The notes beneath the pieces were generated by a model, which was given only the letters and a program-made list of their open reading frames with translations, ran no database searches and had not been told where the DNA came from. DNA of 64,000 bases from Pseudomonas paraglycinae. Its GTDB lineage: Bacteria; Pseudomonadota; Gammaproteobacteria; Pseudomonadales; Pseudomonadaceae. Positions 53,490-62,773 of this stretch are shown here, piece by piece; position 1 is the first letter of the stretch; each line of letters begins with the position of its first letter. The stretch spans positions 1 to 64,000 of the forward strand of contig NZ_BQHR01000019.1 in NCBI RefSeq assembly GCF_021601625.1, read 5' to 3'. Made by a program: the position numbers and the translations under genes.

Positions 53490-53510
53490 AGGCCCTCCGG
53501 AAGAGGGCCT
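53490..53510 (-). terminator. Hairpin between the chemoreceptor and CoA-transferase genes
   Basis: AGGCCCTC and GAGGGCCT form an eight-base stem around CGGAA in the 38-bp gap. It contains the probable ribosome site of the CoA-transferase gene, so it may end the chemoreceptor transcript, limit translation downstream, or both. Confidence 0.5.
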
Positions 53511-53524
53511 GATCATAGATCAAA

Positions 53525-55663
53525 TCAGACGCGGAACTGATCCATCAATTTCATCTGCTGGCTGGCCAGGGCGTTGAGCTGGCTACTGATCGCCGCCGAT
53601 TCGGTGGCCTGTTCGGTCAGGGTTTCGGTGACGGTACGGATCGCCGAGACGTTGCGGTTGACCTCTTCGGCCACGGCGCTTTGCTGTTCGGCGGCGCTGG
53701 CGATCTGCAGGTTCATGTCGCTGATCACGGTAACCGCGTCGCTGATCTTGCCGAGGGCGTCCACGGCCTGGCGGATCTGCCCGGCGTTGTTGTGAGCCTG
53801 GGTCTGGCTCGAGTGCATGGTCGCGACCACTCCACGGGTGCCGGTCTGGATGCGCTCGATCACCACGCGGATTTCTTCGACCGAATCCTGGGTGCGCTTG
53901 GCGAGGTTACGGACTTCATCTGCCACCACCGCAAAACCACGACCGCTTTCACCGGCACGGGCCGCTTCGATCGCGGCGTTCAGCGCCAGCAGGTTGGTCT
54001 GCTCGGCAATGCTGCGGATCACTTCTAGCACCGAACCGATCTGCTCGCTGTTGACTGCCAGCTCTTCGACTTCGGTCACGGCTTTGCTGACTTCATCGGC
54101 CAGTTGGTTGATGTCGCGGGTGCTGCGCTCGATGATCGACATCCCGTCCTTGGCCGACTGATCGGCGCCTTTCGCCGCGTTGGCCGCATTCGACGCGCTG
54201 TTCGCCACGTCGTGAGCGGTGGCGCTCATTTCGTTGGAGGCGGTCGCTACCTGATCGATCTCGCGGAACTGCACCTGCATGCCTTCGCTGGTCTGGCGGG
54301 CGATTTCCGATGACTGATCGGCGGTGCCACGGGCCTCGGTGATGCTCTGTTTGATCTGGGCGATGGTCGGTTGCAGCTTGTCGAGGAAGCGGTTGAACCA
54401 GTTCACCAGTTCGCCCAGTTCATCTTTCTTGGTGTAGTTCAGGCGCTGCGTCAGATCACCTTCACCGCTGGCGATGTTCTTCAGCATTTCGGCGACGCTG
54501 TTGATCGGACGGGTCACGCCGGAGGCGGTGAGCCAGATCAGCAACAGACCGATCAGGCCGGCGATCACGGCCACCGCCAATGCGGTAATCGTGCCGGTTT
54601 GCTGCGCGTCGTCGAGCACAGCCTGGAGCTTGACCGAGTCGGCCAGCAGCACTTGTTTCGGCAGGTCGATGACCACGCCCCAGGCCTTGGAGTCGGCAAT
54701 CGGGTTGACCGGATACACGGCGCGGATCAGGTCGCCCCGCTCGAGAATCTTCGGTGTGCCGGCACTCAGCAGTTGCAGCACGTCCTTGCCCTCGGCGCCG
54801 AGGGTGTCGCCGATGCTCTTGCCGACCTTGCCGGCATCCGCGCTGTAGGCACCGAGCACGCCGCTGCCGGAGACGATCAGCATGTGCCCGGCGCTGTTGA
54901 ACAGGTCACGCTGAGAGTCCACGGCCGCCGCTTGCAGGGCGTCGAGGGCGATGTCGACACCGACCACGCCGATGGCCTTGCCGTCCACCAGCAGGGGCAC
55001 GGAAATGGTGGTCATGAGCATTTCCTTGCCGCCCACGGTGTCGGCGTAAGGATCAAGCAGGCAGGTACGTTTGTTGTCGCGAGGGCAGGTGTACCAGCTG
55101 TTGTAAGGCGTGCCGCTGACGCTGAGGGTGGTCTTGTTCATGTCGTCTTCGACCATGATCGTGTTCAGCGACGGACCCGCAGCACGGCTCCAGTAACTGG
55201 CGAAACGTCCCGCCTCGTTGGACTGGCGCGCGGCATCGTTGGCGAATTCGCTGTCCTTGCCGTCCAGTCCGTTGGGTTCGAACGCCAGCCAGATGCCAAG
55301 CACCTTGCTGTTGCGCTCGAAGGCGGTTTTCAGGCTCTGGTTCAACTCTTCACGCAGGGCGCCGGCGTCCAGCGAACGCTTGGCGGCCATCACTCGCATG
55401 TCCTTGATCTGGTCTGCCAGGGCGGTGATCACCAACAGGCTCTCGCCGAAGGTTTTCTGCACCCGCACCGCTTGCTCGGCAGCCTTGGCCTGCAACAGGT
55501 CCTGCACGCTGGCGGTGAGCATCTTGCTGCTGGAAGCACTGACCAGTTCGTCGTTCTGGTTGGTCTGGTAAATGTTGATGCCAACGATCAGCGCGACCAC
55601 ACCGAGCAGGCAGAGGCCGGAGAGCAGGACGATTTTCAGGCGAATGGACAGAGAGTCGAACAT
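53525..55663 (-). CDS. Methyl-accepting chemotaxis protein with dCache sensor
   Basis: The 712-residue chemoreceptor has TM1 at about 9-30, a long periplasmic dCache region (to about 360), TM2 ([20 protein letters not shown]), HAMP and a C-terminal signalling domain with [20 protein letters not shown]. The sensor lacks the amino-acid motif of the first chemoreceptor; it has [12 protein letters not shown] and a loop with two cysteines ([17 protein letters not shown]) that could form a disulfide. Ligand unknown. ATG 55663 is chosen. A FliA-like -10 (GCCGATGA, minus strand 55749-55756) lies upstream but its -35 is poor. Confidence 0.92.
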   Translation of the reverse strand: MFDSLSIRLKIVLLSGLCLLGVVALIVGINIYQTNQNDELVSASSSKMLTASVQDLLQAKAAEQAVRVQKTFGESLLVITALADQIKDMRVMAAKRSLDAGALREELNQSLKTAFERNSKVLGIWLAFEPNGLDGKDSEFANDAARQSNEAGRFASYWSRAAGPSLNTIMVEDDMNKTTLSVSGTPYNSWYTCPRDNKRTCLLDPYADTVGGKEMLMTTISVPLLVDGKAIGVVGVDIALDALQAAAVDSQRDLFNSAGHMLIVSGSGVLGAYSADAGKVGKSIGDTLGAEGKDVLQLLSAGTPKILERGDLIRAVYPVNPIADSKAWGVVIDLPKQVLLADSVKLQAVLDDAQQTGTITALAVAVIAGLIGLLLIWLTASGVTRPINSVAEMLKNIASGEGDLTQRLNYTKKDELGELVNWFNRFLDKLQPTIAQIKQSITEARGTADQSSEIARQTSEGMQVQFREIDQVATASNEMSATAHDVANSASNAANAAKGADQSAKDGMSIIERSTRDINQLADEVSKAVTEVEELAVNSEQIGSVLEVIRSIAEQTNLLALNAAIEAARAGESGRGFAVVADEVRNLAKRTQDSVEEIRVVIERIQTGTRGVVATMHSSQTQAHNNAGQIRQAVDALGKISDAVTVISDMNLQIASAAEQQSAVAEEVNRNVSAIRTVTETLTEQATESAAISSQLNALASQQMKLMDQFRV

Positions 55664-55843
55664 GGGACGTTCTCGCGAATGGATGAGCTGTTGGCTAAGA
55701 GGCAGGAAGGTGCCCGGTTCGCCAAATCCATTCAGCGCCATTCAATGCTCATCGGCGCGAGGCGGGTACGCATGAGTTGCAAGCCGACGAACGGTCACGG
55801 CTAAACGTTTGCGCGAGTAAATGCCCTGAAAACAAGAGAAAAA

Positions 55844-56239
55844 TCAGGAAATCTTCGGCAGCGCTTCCGGTCGCGACCAGATCCACAGATTGCCCATCGT
55901 CATCCCGGCAATCGCCAGATAGATCGGCCAGCCGTGATCGAGCATCACCAGCATCAGCGTGGCGCACAGCAACATGCTGACGGTGGCGCTGACCTTGGCT
56001 TTGCGGGCGATGATCTTGCCGTTGCGCCAGTTACTCAGGATCGGCCCGAACAGCCGATGGTTTTCCAGCCAGGCACTCAGGCGCGGCGAGCTGCGGGTCG
56101 CGGCCCAGGCGGCGAGCAGGATGAACTCGGTGGTCGGCAGGCCGGGCACGACGATGGCGATCAGACCGATGCCGAGACTGACATAGGCAAGCAGACCGAA
56201 CAGCAGGCGGGCGAGTCGGGAGGCGGCGGGTTGGGGCAT
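55844..56239 (-). CDS. YbaN-like inner-membrane protein (DUF454)
   Basis: The 131-residue protein has the DUF454 signature LGIGLIAIVVPGLPTTEFIL LA-type first helix, the cytoplasmic AWLENHRLFGPILSNWRNGK, and two later membrane segments. Function is unknown. The ATG at 56239 is used; a TTG nine codons upstream is possible, and neither has a strong ribosome site. Confidence 0.85.
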   Translation of the reverse strand: MPQPAASRLARLLFGLLAYVSLGIGLIAIVVPGLPTTEFILLAAWAATRSSPRLSAWLENHRLFGPILSNWRNGKIIARKAKVSATVSMLLCATLMLVMLDHGWPIYLAIAGMTMGNLWIWSRPEALPKIS

Positions 56240-56297
56240 GGGCTCAGCGAGAGGCTTATGTGACAAGGTGGGAATCTTACAGACTTACGCAACTCCT

Positions 56298-56387
56298 TGT
56301 GGGAGCTGGCTTGCCAGCTATAGCGTCCGGTCAGTCGACAGGGATGTTGTCTGACACGCCGTCATCGCTGGCAAGCCAGCTCCCACA
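56298..56387. repeat. REPIN-like inverted pair
   Basis: TGTGGGAGCTGGCTTGCCAG (56298 onward, 21 bp) is repeated as its perfect inverted complement at 56367-56387 with 48 bp between. Each half is itself a short palindrome (GCTGGC...GCCAGC), as in Pseudomonas REPs paired into REPINs. No RAYT transposase is in the window. Confidence 0.85.
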
Positions 56388-56408
56388 GGTTTTACGGTGT
56401 GGCTGGGA

Positions 56409-57005
56409 TCAGGCCGGTTCGGTTTCTGTGGCGTAAGCCTGTTCCAGCAGCACGGTGAAGCGGTTGAACGCATCGATCGCGCCTTGCTCCACTTCCGCTT
56501 CTTCTTCAGCACTGAATTGCAGCGAATCGAGGGTACGCACAAAGCTCTTCCAACCTTCGGCGCGACCGCCTTCAGGCTCGCCCAGATGACGGGCGCCAAA
56601 GGTTTCGCTCAGGTCCAGCGCGACCGCGCGTTTGATCAGGAACGCAGCGCCGAGCTTGGAACCCTCGGAGACGAAGATCCAGCCCAGGGCGCGGGCCTTG
56701 CTCGGGTTTTTTACGGCGCCGGCGACTGGCGCAGGCACTTCGGTGTCAAGGTCGGCGAGGTCGGCCCTGGCCGCTTCGGCGCGGCAGCGGGCCGGCAGGT
56801 CTGGGACGATGGCGGTCAGTTCGGCATCGTTGTACAGCGACACCAGTTCCGACTGGAACAGGTACTGCGCGACCACGAAACGGGCGAAGTTGGCGCGGGT
56901 CTCGAACGGCGCGTGGGCCTTGACCAGGGCATCGAGCTTGCTGTGCGGCTCGTGGGTGATCTGGTTCAGGCGTTGCGAACGCAGGGCTTTTTCCGGGGTG
57001 CTCAT
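56409..57005 (-). CDS. hemO: Heme oxygenase (HemO/PigA-like)
   Basis: The 198-residue enzyme cleaves heme to biliverdin, CO and iron. The proximal histidine is in NQITHEPHSKLDALV, and the distal helix in LGWIFVSEGSKLGAAFL; ARHLGEPEGGRAEGWKSF is also typical of P. aeruginosa PigA. AAGGAC precedes the ATG. It follows the heme receptor gene in the same direction, so uptake and iron release are encoded together. Regiospecificity (alpha or beta/delta) cannot be read. Confidence 0.93.
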   Translation of the reverse strand: MSTPEKALRSQRLNQITHEPHSKLDALVKAHAPFETRANFARFVVAQYLFQSELVSLYNDAELTAIVPDLPARCRAEAARADLADLDTEVPAPVAGAVKNPSKARALGWIFVSEGSKLGAAFLIKRAVALDLSETFGARHLGEPEGGRAEGWKSFVRTLDSLQFSAEEEAEVEQGAIDAFNRFTVLLEQAYATETEPA

Positions 57006-57116
57006 GAGATGTCCTTGAAAAGAAGAGGCGCTTGATAACGAGACGTACGGGCAAGCGCCGGACAGTAAAAAAACCTCACGGCGCGGCAATGCATGCGCGC
57101 CGTGAGGTCATCCGGA

Positions 57117-59702
57117 TCAGATATCCCAGACCAGGTTGATCGCGAAGTTGCGACCCGGCTGGGTCAGGCGATCGAGGTTGGCCGGTTGTGTCACCGAGGC
57201 TTCGCCGACGCTGTCGTAACCGCGCACGTCATCCCACAGCCAGTATTTCTTGTCGGTCAGGTTGTAGATGCCGCCGCTGACGGTGACGTCGTCGGTGACC
57301 TTGTAATAACCGGCCAGATCGAGAATGCCGAAGCCCGGCGACTTGAATTGACTGCTGACACCGTCCGGCGATTTGAAGTTGCTGTCGTCGACGCGATCCT
57401 TCTTCTTGACCACGGTCCAGCTCAGCAGGCCGCCGTAGTTGTCCTGGTCATAACCGAGGCCGAACACGCCGGTCAGCGGGTTGACGCTGTTCAAAGGCTC
57501 GCCGTTGTCGTTGTTGCGTCCATAGGCGTAGGAGATCGAACCCTGGGTGTACAAGCCTTGCGGCGCGCCGAAGGAATCCAGGTTCAGACGACCTTTGACT
57601 TCGGCACCCTTGATGGTGGCGTGCTTGATGTTGCTGGACTGGAACGTCAGCTCGCTGTAGCCCGGGGTGACGGCGTCTTCGTTGATGAAGTCGCGGTACT
57701 TGTTATAGAACACCGCCACGTCGAACGAGCCTTGCTCGAAGTTGCCGCGCAGGCCGGTTTCATAGCTTTTGCTCTTTTCCGGTTCCAGGTCCGGGTTCGG
57801 CGCCACGTTGTAGCCGGTGGTGCTGTTCTCGAAGCGGCCGTACAGCGCTTTCGCGGTCGGGGTGCGGAAGCCTTCGGCGTATTGGCCGTACCAGGTGTAG
57901 TTGTCGGTCAGTGCGTAGGTCAGGCCGAATTTCGGCGAGACTTTATGCCAGGTCTTGTTCTCGTCGCTGACCGTGCCGTTGCCGTCGGCTGCCACGGTGT
58001 TGAGGAATTCCTGGGTGATGTGCGGCTTGAGCTGGGTGTAGTCGTAGCGCAGGCCTGGCAGGAAGGTCCAGTTGTTCCAGCTGATCTGATCCTGGGCGAA
58101 CAGGCTGTAGGTGTTGATGGTCGGGTCCGGGAAGTCACTGGATTTTTTCAGCACGTCGGCTGCGCTGGTGGCGCCGATGGCGGTGCAGCCGCGACCGACC
58201 GCCAGGCACTTGCCGTCGCCGCTGCGCGAGCCGGTAACTTTCTGCTGCTTGATTGTGGTGCCGTAAGTCAGCACGTGATCGGTGTCACCGATGGCGAATG
58301 CCTTGTCCAGTTGCGCGTCGAAGACCCACTGTTTTTCTTCGTAGATCGTGTCGCGGGTGCGCAGCACTTTACGGGTGATCGGGTAATAGAACTCGTCGGT
58401 GCTCTGGTCGGTCTTGGCGGTCTGGTGGTTGAGGCTCCACTTCACGTTGTCCGCCAGCAGGCTGTCGAGCTCGAAGTTGTGCTCCAGGCCGAAACGCTCG
58501 CGGGTGATGGTGTCGTTGCCGGTGCGCCACTGGTACATGCCGCCGGGCAGCACGCTGTTCGGGATCGTCGGGGCGCCGTTGAAGTACGGGCCGCCGTAGG
58601 CGCTTTTCTGATCGGTGTCGCGATCATCCTTGTACTTTTCGTAGGTCAGGCCCAGGCGCGAACCTTCGTTGTAGTTCCAGCCGATCTTGGCCAGCACGTT
58701 CGTGGCTTTCACGTCTTCCGGGTTGGCGGCGGTACGCTCAAGACCGGTGCCGTTGTTGCTGCCGTAGGAATCGGTTTCGTGGCCGTCGCGCTGGCTGTAG
58801 TGCAGCAAACCGTCGAACTGGTCGGCGCGACCGGCGACGGTGGCGGATTTCAGCCAGCTCTCATCGGCGGAGCTGTAGCCGGTTTTCAGGCGGGCACCGA
58901 CGTCTTTGCCGGGCTTGATGATGTCGTCCGGGTCGAGGGTGTAGTAGCTGACGGCGCCGCCGATGGCGTTGCTGCCGTACAGCACCGAGGCCGGGCCGCG
59001 AAGAATTTCGACGCGTTTGACGATTTCCGGGTCAACGTAATTGCGCTGAGTCTTGGCGTACGGACCATTGAAGAAACCGTCCGGCACTTCGACGCCGTCG
59101 ACCTGAGTCAGAATCCGGTCGCCGTCGATGCCGCGAATGTTGTAGCCGCTGATCCCGCCACGCTGGCCGGCGCCGCCCACGGATACGCCCGGCTCGTAGC
59201 GCACCAGATCCTTGATGGTGTTGACGTTGTTGCGGTCCAGATCCTGACGGGTCTGCACGGTGACAGTGGCCGGCACGCTGTTGATCGACTGTTCCTGACG
59301 GGTGGCGCTGATGGTCACCTGGTCGAGGTTAAGCGCGCCGCTGCTGGCGCGTTTTTCCAGCACGACGTTGTTGTTGCTCAGTTTGCGGAAGCTCAGGTTG
59401 GTCCCCACCAACAGACGCTCCAGGGCTTTTTCCGGTGGCAGCGAACCGCGCACGCCCGGCGACGACACGTCCTGCCCCAGTTCCGCCGGCAAACCGACCT
59501 GCCAGCCGGTGACCGCGGTGAACGCATTGAGCGCCGACACCAGCGGCTGCTGGGCAATGGCGAACGAGTAGTCGCCCATGTTGCGCGTCGGCTGTTCGGT
59601 GGCGGCCATCAGCGGCGCGGTGCCGGCCATCAGAATGGCGGCGGTCAGCAGCGACAGCACGCGGGAAGGGGAAGAAGTCTGGCGGGTAAGGCGAGAGGAC
59701 AT
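57117..59702 (-). CDS. TonB-dependent heme/hemophore receptor with signalling domain (HasR/HxuA type)
   Basis: The 861-residue outer-membrane receptor precursor has a signal peptide (cleavage after LMA, about residue 34), an STN signalling domain (about 43-120, MGDYSFAIAQQPLVSALNAF), a TonB-box-like DQVTISATR, the plug (GISGYNIRGIDGDRILTQVD) and a 22-strand barrel. FRTPTAKALYGRF and PNPDLEPEKS correspond to the FRAP/NPNL motifs of heme receptors. The STN domain implies signalling to the FecR-like regulator encoded upstream. No hasA hemophore gene is adjacent, so an HxuA-type role is slightly favoured. ATG 59702 has CGGAG upstream. Confidence 0.9.
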   Translation of the reverse strand: MSSRLTRQTSSPSRVLSLLTAAILMAGTAPLMAATEQPTRNMGDYSFAIAQQPLVSALNAFTAVTGWQVGLPAELGQDVSSPGVRGSLPPEKALERLLVGTNLSFRKLSNNNVVLEKRASSGALNLDQVTISATRQEQSINSVPATVTVQTRQDLDRNNVNTIKDLVRYEPGVSVGGAGQRGGISGYNIRGIDGDRILTQVDGVEVPDGFFNGPYAKTQRNYVDPEIVKRVEILRGPASVLYGSNAIGGAVSYYTLDPDDIIKPGKDVGARLKTGYSSADESWLKSATVAGRADQFDGLLHYSQRDGHETDSYGSNNGTGLERTAANPEDVKATNVLAKIGWNYNEGSRLGLTYEKYKDDRDTDQKSAYGGPYFNGAPTIPNSVLPGGMYQWRTGNDTITRERFGLEHNFELDSLLADNVKWSLNHQTAKTDQSTDEFYYPITRKVLRTRDTIYEEKQWVFDAQLDKAFAIGDTDHVLTYGTTIKQQKVTGSRSGDGKCLAVGRGCTAIGATSAADVLKKSSDFPDPTINTYSLFAQDQISWNNWTFLPGLRYDYTQLKPHITQEFLNTVAADGNGTVSDENKTWHKVSPKFGLTYALTDNYTWYGQYAEGFRTPTAKALYGRFENSTTGYNVAPNPDLEPEKSKSYETGLRGNFEQGSFDVAVFYNKYRDFINEDAVTPGYSELTFQSSNIKHATIKGAEVKGRLNLDSFGAPQGLYTQGSISYAYGRNNDNGEPLNSVNPLTGVFGLGYDQDNYGGLLSWTVVKKKDRVDDSNFKSPDGVSSQFKSPGFGILDLAGYYKVTDDVTVSGGIYNLTDKKYWLWDDVRGYDSVGEASVTQPANLDRLTQPGRNFAINLVWDI

Positions 59703-59807
59703 CGATAGCGCTCCGTGTCGCACGAATCTTTATAGGTGCTGATTGATCTCGCGAGATGCGAATCAATTGCATTGGCTATAACGAGACGAACGAGCTTCGA
59801 CTATCGA

Positions 59808-59826
59808 GTAAAAATAATTCTCATTT
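59808..59826. promoter_or_regulatory. Possible Fur box before the heme receptor gene
   Basis: GTAAAAATAATTCTCATTT resembles Pseudomonas Fur sites (AATAATTCTCATT core). It overlaps the last codon of the FecR gene and lies 106 bp upstream of the receptor ATG. Confidence 0.4.
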
Positions 59827-60790
59827 AGTTCAAGATCACCAGCGCCGGGAATTCCCGAAGCTTGGCCGAGGTGATATGAGCGAGCGAACGCACCACGTCC
59901 AGCGGCTGGTCGAGACGGTAATTGCCGGTGACGGCGACGTCGGCCAACTGATCGTTGGTGTTGATGATGAAGCCCGGGTAGTAGCGGCGCAGTTCGGCCA
60001 GCACCTGGTTCAGCGGGCAGTTCTCGAAGATCAGCCGACCCTGCACCCAGGCCAGATCGGTGGCGGCGTCGACCTTGGCCGGACGGTCGAAACCGTTCGG
60101 GCCGATGCGGATGCTTTCCCCGGCGGACAGCCGCACACGGGCATCGTCACGGGTCGCCCGCAGATCGACATCGCCGCGCTGCACCCGCACCTGCGCCACG
60201 CCGTCCAGATAACGCACGGCGAACGCGGTGTCGCGCACGCTTGCCTTCACCGGCCCGGCGTCGATTTCCAGCGGCTGGCTGCGGCTGGCCGGGATCTCGA
60301 AAAACGCTTCGCCCTGATACAGCCGCGCGATTCGCTGCTGATCGTTGATGGTGCTGGAGAACGCGGAATTGGTGTTGAGCAGGACTTTCGAACCGTCCTC
60401 GAGTTGCAGGCGCTGACGCTCGCCGACCACGGTCAGGTGATCGGCCTGCAGACGCATCGGCAGGTTGCTGAAACTGAACAGCCCGAGCAGCAGCACCGCG
60501 GCGGTGGCCAGCGGTTTCCAGTGCGGACGCAGGCGAGTGAGGACGGTAACTTTCTTCGGTTTGGCCGCGAGGTTTTGCGCGCACTGAGCGATCTGCGGGC
60601 CGTCCCAGATTGCCTGAGCCTTGGCGAACGCCTCGGCATTCAACGGATCGGCCGCCAGCCAGGCATGGAATTGCCGGGTCTGCTCCTCGTCCGGACTGCC
60701 GAGCACGATGAGCCAGTCCAGAGCCTGGTCCATTGCGCTGGCGGCGTCCTGCGCCGATGAAGGCGAAGGGGAGCGGTGGGTGTCCGTCAC
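59825..60790 (-). CDS. FecR-family sigma factor regulator (anti-sigma factor)
   Basis: The 321-residue inner-membrane protein has a cytoplasmic N-terminal domain (about 20-80, ALDWLIVLGSPDEEQTRQFH), one membrane helix (about 93-110) and a periplasmic FecR domain (LEDGSKVLLNTNSAFS, GEAFFEI, TAFAVRYLDGVAQVRVQRGD) with a C-terminal STN-like region that contacts the receptor. GTG 60790 with GAGGAA upstream is preferred to a GTG nine codons earlier. It couples the heme receptor to the sigma factor encoded upstream. Confidence 0.92.
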   Translation of the reverse strand: MTDTHRSPSPSSAQDAASAMDQALDWLIVLGSPDEEQTRQFHAWLAADPLNAEAFAKAQAIWDGPQIAQCAQNLAAKPKKVTVLTRLRPHWKPLATAAVLLLGLFSFSNLPMRLQADHLTVVGERQRLQLEDGSKVLLNTNSAFSSTINDQQRIARLYQGEAFFEIPASRSQPLEIDAGPVKASVRDTAFAVRYLDGVAQVRVQRGDVDLRATRDDARVRLSAGESIRIGPNGFDRPAKVDAATDLAWVQGRLIFENCPLNQVLAELRRYYPGFIINTNDQLADVAVTGNYRLDQPLDVVRSLAHITSAKLREFPALVILN

Positions 60791-60913
60791 GGTGTTTCCT
60801 CGGCAGTGTCTGTGCACGGCTGTTTTTTTAGTGAAGCGTAAAAGTCGGGCAAGGGTAACAAAGCCCGATGATCAGTGCAGTCGATCCTGTCGAATACCGA
60901 CAAGGCTTGCAGA

Positions 60914-61432
60914 TCAGTCGCCGTTCAGGCGCTCGGCGACACCGATGCAGATGGTCATGATCAGTTTGAGTTCTTTCTGCACCGTGCTGAGGGATACGCT
61001 CAGTTCTTCGGCGATTTCCTGATAGCTGTGCCCGTGCAGGCGGCTGAGGATGAAGATTTGCTGTTGGCGGGGGCTGAGTTCACCGAGGCTCACGTTCAGG
61101 CGCTCCAGCAATTGTTCGGCGTGGGCGGCGTCTTCGGCGCTGCTGGCGGGGGCGGCGACGCTGTGCACCACGTCCTGCGGCACGTCGTCGACCATGGTCC
61201 GCGAATGAATCTTGCGCGCACGCAAATGATCCAGTGCCAGGTTGCGCGCGGTCTGGAAGACAAAGGGTTCAAGGTGATCGATGGCCCGTTCGCTCAGCGC
61301 CCGGGTGACGCGCAGGTAAGTTTCCTGCAACAGGTCTTCGGCGGTGCTGTGGTTGTTGACCATCCGTTCCAGCGTCCGCAGCAGCGAGGTGCGCTGGGCG
61401 AGGAAGACGTGGTTGAAGTGTGATTGACTCAC
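60914..61432 (-). CDS. ECF sigma factor, FecI-like, for heme uptake
   Basis: The 172-residue sigma factor has region 2 (AEDLLQETYLRVTRA and FVFQTARNLALDHLRARK) and region 4 (LGELSPRQQQIFILSRLHGHSYQEIAEELSV split across the HTH). The GTG start follows a Fur box by 26 bp. With the FecR-like protein and the STN receptor it forms a complete cell-surface signalling system, like HasI/HasS/HasR or HxuI/HxuR/HxuA of P. aeruginosa. Confidence 0.93.
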   Translation of the reverse strand: MSQSHFNHVFLAQRTSLLRTLERMVNNHSTAEDLLQETYLRVTRALSERAIDHLEPFVFQTARNLALDHLRARKIHSRTMVDDVPQDVVHSVAAPASSAEDAAHAEQLLERLNVSLGELSPRQQQIFILSRLHGHSYQEIAEELSVSLSTVQKELKLIMTICIGVAERLNGD

Positions 61433-61457
61433 GGGAAGACCTGATCCATTTCGAGCG

Positions 61458-61476
61458 AATGATAATGCTTATCATC
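61458..61476. promoter_or_regulatory. Fur box upstream of the ECF sigma factor gene
   Basis: AATGATAATGCTTATCATC is close to the 19-bp consensus GATAATGATAATCATTATC and nearly palindromic. It would switch the operon off when iron is plentiful. Confidence 0.8.
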
Positions 61477-61551
61477 CGCCCGAGTGGTCAAGTGTTGATT
61501 TGTCAAAGGTTGGTAAAGCTTTTGCCCGCTCTCAAAACGGCGCCAGCGGTT

Positions 61552-62553
61552 TTATTCCGCGTTGCACAGGGCCAGGCAGTTATCGAGCATACGGTTGGAG
61601 AAGCCCCACTCGTTGTCGTACCAGGCCAGTACTTTCAGCAGTTTGCCGCTGGCTTTGGTGTGGTTGGCGTCGAAGATCGACGACAGCGGGTTGTGGTTGA
61701 AGTCGCTCGATACCAGCGGCAGGGTGTTGTAGCCGAGGATCTTCGAATGCTGGCTCGCCGCTTTCATCAGTGCATTGACCTCATCGGCCGAGGCTTCGCG
61801 CTTCAGCTGCACGGTCAGGTCCACCAGCGACACATTGATCACCGGCACACGCACGGCCATGCCGGTCAGCTTGCCCGCCAGTTCCGGCAGCACCAGGCCC
61901 ACGGCTTCGGCAGCGCCGGTCTTGCTCGGGATCATGTTCTGGGTGGCGGAGCGGGCGCGGTACGGGTCGGTGTGGTAGACGTCGGTCAGGTTCTGGTCGT
62001 TGGTGTAGGCGTGAATCGTGGTCATCAGACCACTTTCGATGCCCAGTTCGCGGTGCAGCACCTGAGCCACGGGGGCCAGGCAGTTGGTGGTGCACGACGC
62101 GTTGGAAATGATCTGGTGCGACTGGCGCAGAATGTCGTGGTTCACACCGTAAACGACGGTGGCATCGGCGCCTTTGGCCGGGGCCGAGATAATCACTTTG
62201 CGTGCGCCGGCGGTAATATGCGCGGCGGCTTTGGCCCGGTCGGTGAACAGACCGGTGCATTCGAATACCACATCAATCTTTTCCGCGGCCCATGGCAGGT
62301 CGGCCGGGTTGCGGATGGCGCTGACCGAAATGCGGTCGCCGTTGACGGTCAGGCTCTCGTTGTCATGAGCCACTTCGGCGTCGAATGTGCCATGAACGGT
62401 GTCGTACTTGAGCAGATGCGCATTGATCGCGCTGTCGCCCAGATCGTTGATGGCGACGATCTGCAAATCCTGACGATAGCCTTGGGTATAGAGTGCGCGC
62501 AGGACATTACGGCCGATGCGGCCAAAACCATTGATTGCGATTCGAAGAGTCAT
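61552..62553 (-). CDS. gap: Glyceraldehyde-3-phosphate dehydrogenase, type I
   Basis: The 333-residue glycolytic enzyme has an NAD-binding start [15 protein letters not shown] and catalytic Cys154 in [25 protein letters not shown] closes the C-terminus. ATG 62553 (MTLRIAING) is chosen over an upstream in-frame start. The gene is divergent from edd, an arrangement conserved in Pseudomonas where HexR controls both. This copy is the HexR-controlled sugar-catabolic one by context; Pseudomonas has another gap gene elsewhere. Confidence 0.97.
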   Translation of the reverse strand: MTLRIAINGFGRIGRNVLRALYTQGYRQDLQIVAINDLGDSAINAHLLKYDTVHGTFDAEVAHDNESLTVNGDRISVSAIRNPADLPWAAEKIDVVFECTGLFTDRAKAAAHITAGARKVIISAPAKGADATVVYGVNHDILRQSHQIISNASCTTNCLAPVAQVLHRELGIESGLMTTIHAYTNDQNLTDVYHTDPYRARSATQNMIPSKTGAAEAVGLVLPELAGKLTGMAVRVPVINVSLVDLTVQLKREASADEVNALMKAASQHSKILGYNTLPLVSSDFNHNPLSSIFDANHTKASGKLLKVLAWYDNEWGFSNRMLDNCLALCNAE

Positions 62554-62576
62554 TGAACAGCGCCGCCGTCGTTTTG

Positions 62577-62591
62577 TTGTTGGAATTACAA
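62577..62591. promoter_or_regulatory. HexR site 1 (gap side)
   Basis: TTGT-TGGAATT-ACAA matches TTGT-N7-ACAA exactly. It lies 24 bp upstream of the gap ATG. Confidence 0.8.
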
Positions 62592-62638
62592 GATTATTCG
62601 CATAAAAATAGAAAACAAGCCTTTTTAGTGGCAATATT

Positions 62639-62653
62639 TTGTTTTATCTACAA
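62639..62653. promoter_or_regulatory. HexR site 2 (edd side)
   Basis: TTGT-TTTATCT-ACAA matches TTGT-N7-ACAA exactly. It lies 120 bp before the edd ATG. HexR repression is known to be relieved by 2-keto-3-deoxy-6-phosphogluconate. Confidence 0.8.
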
Positions 62654-62773
62654 CGAGTGACCTGAATCAACTGGTCCGAATGATCAAGAAAACCGTTCGT
62701 CATCCCACGCGAACGGGCTTCTGATCAGCATAGACAATCAGGTCGCCACATCCGTTAGCCTGGAGTTCTACAC

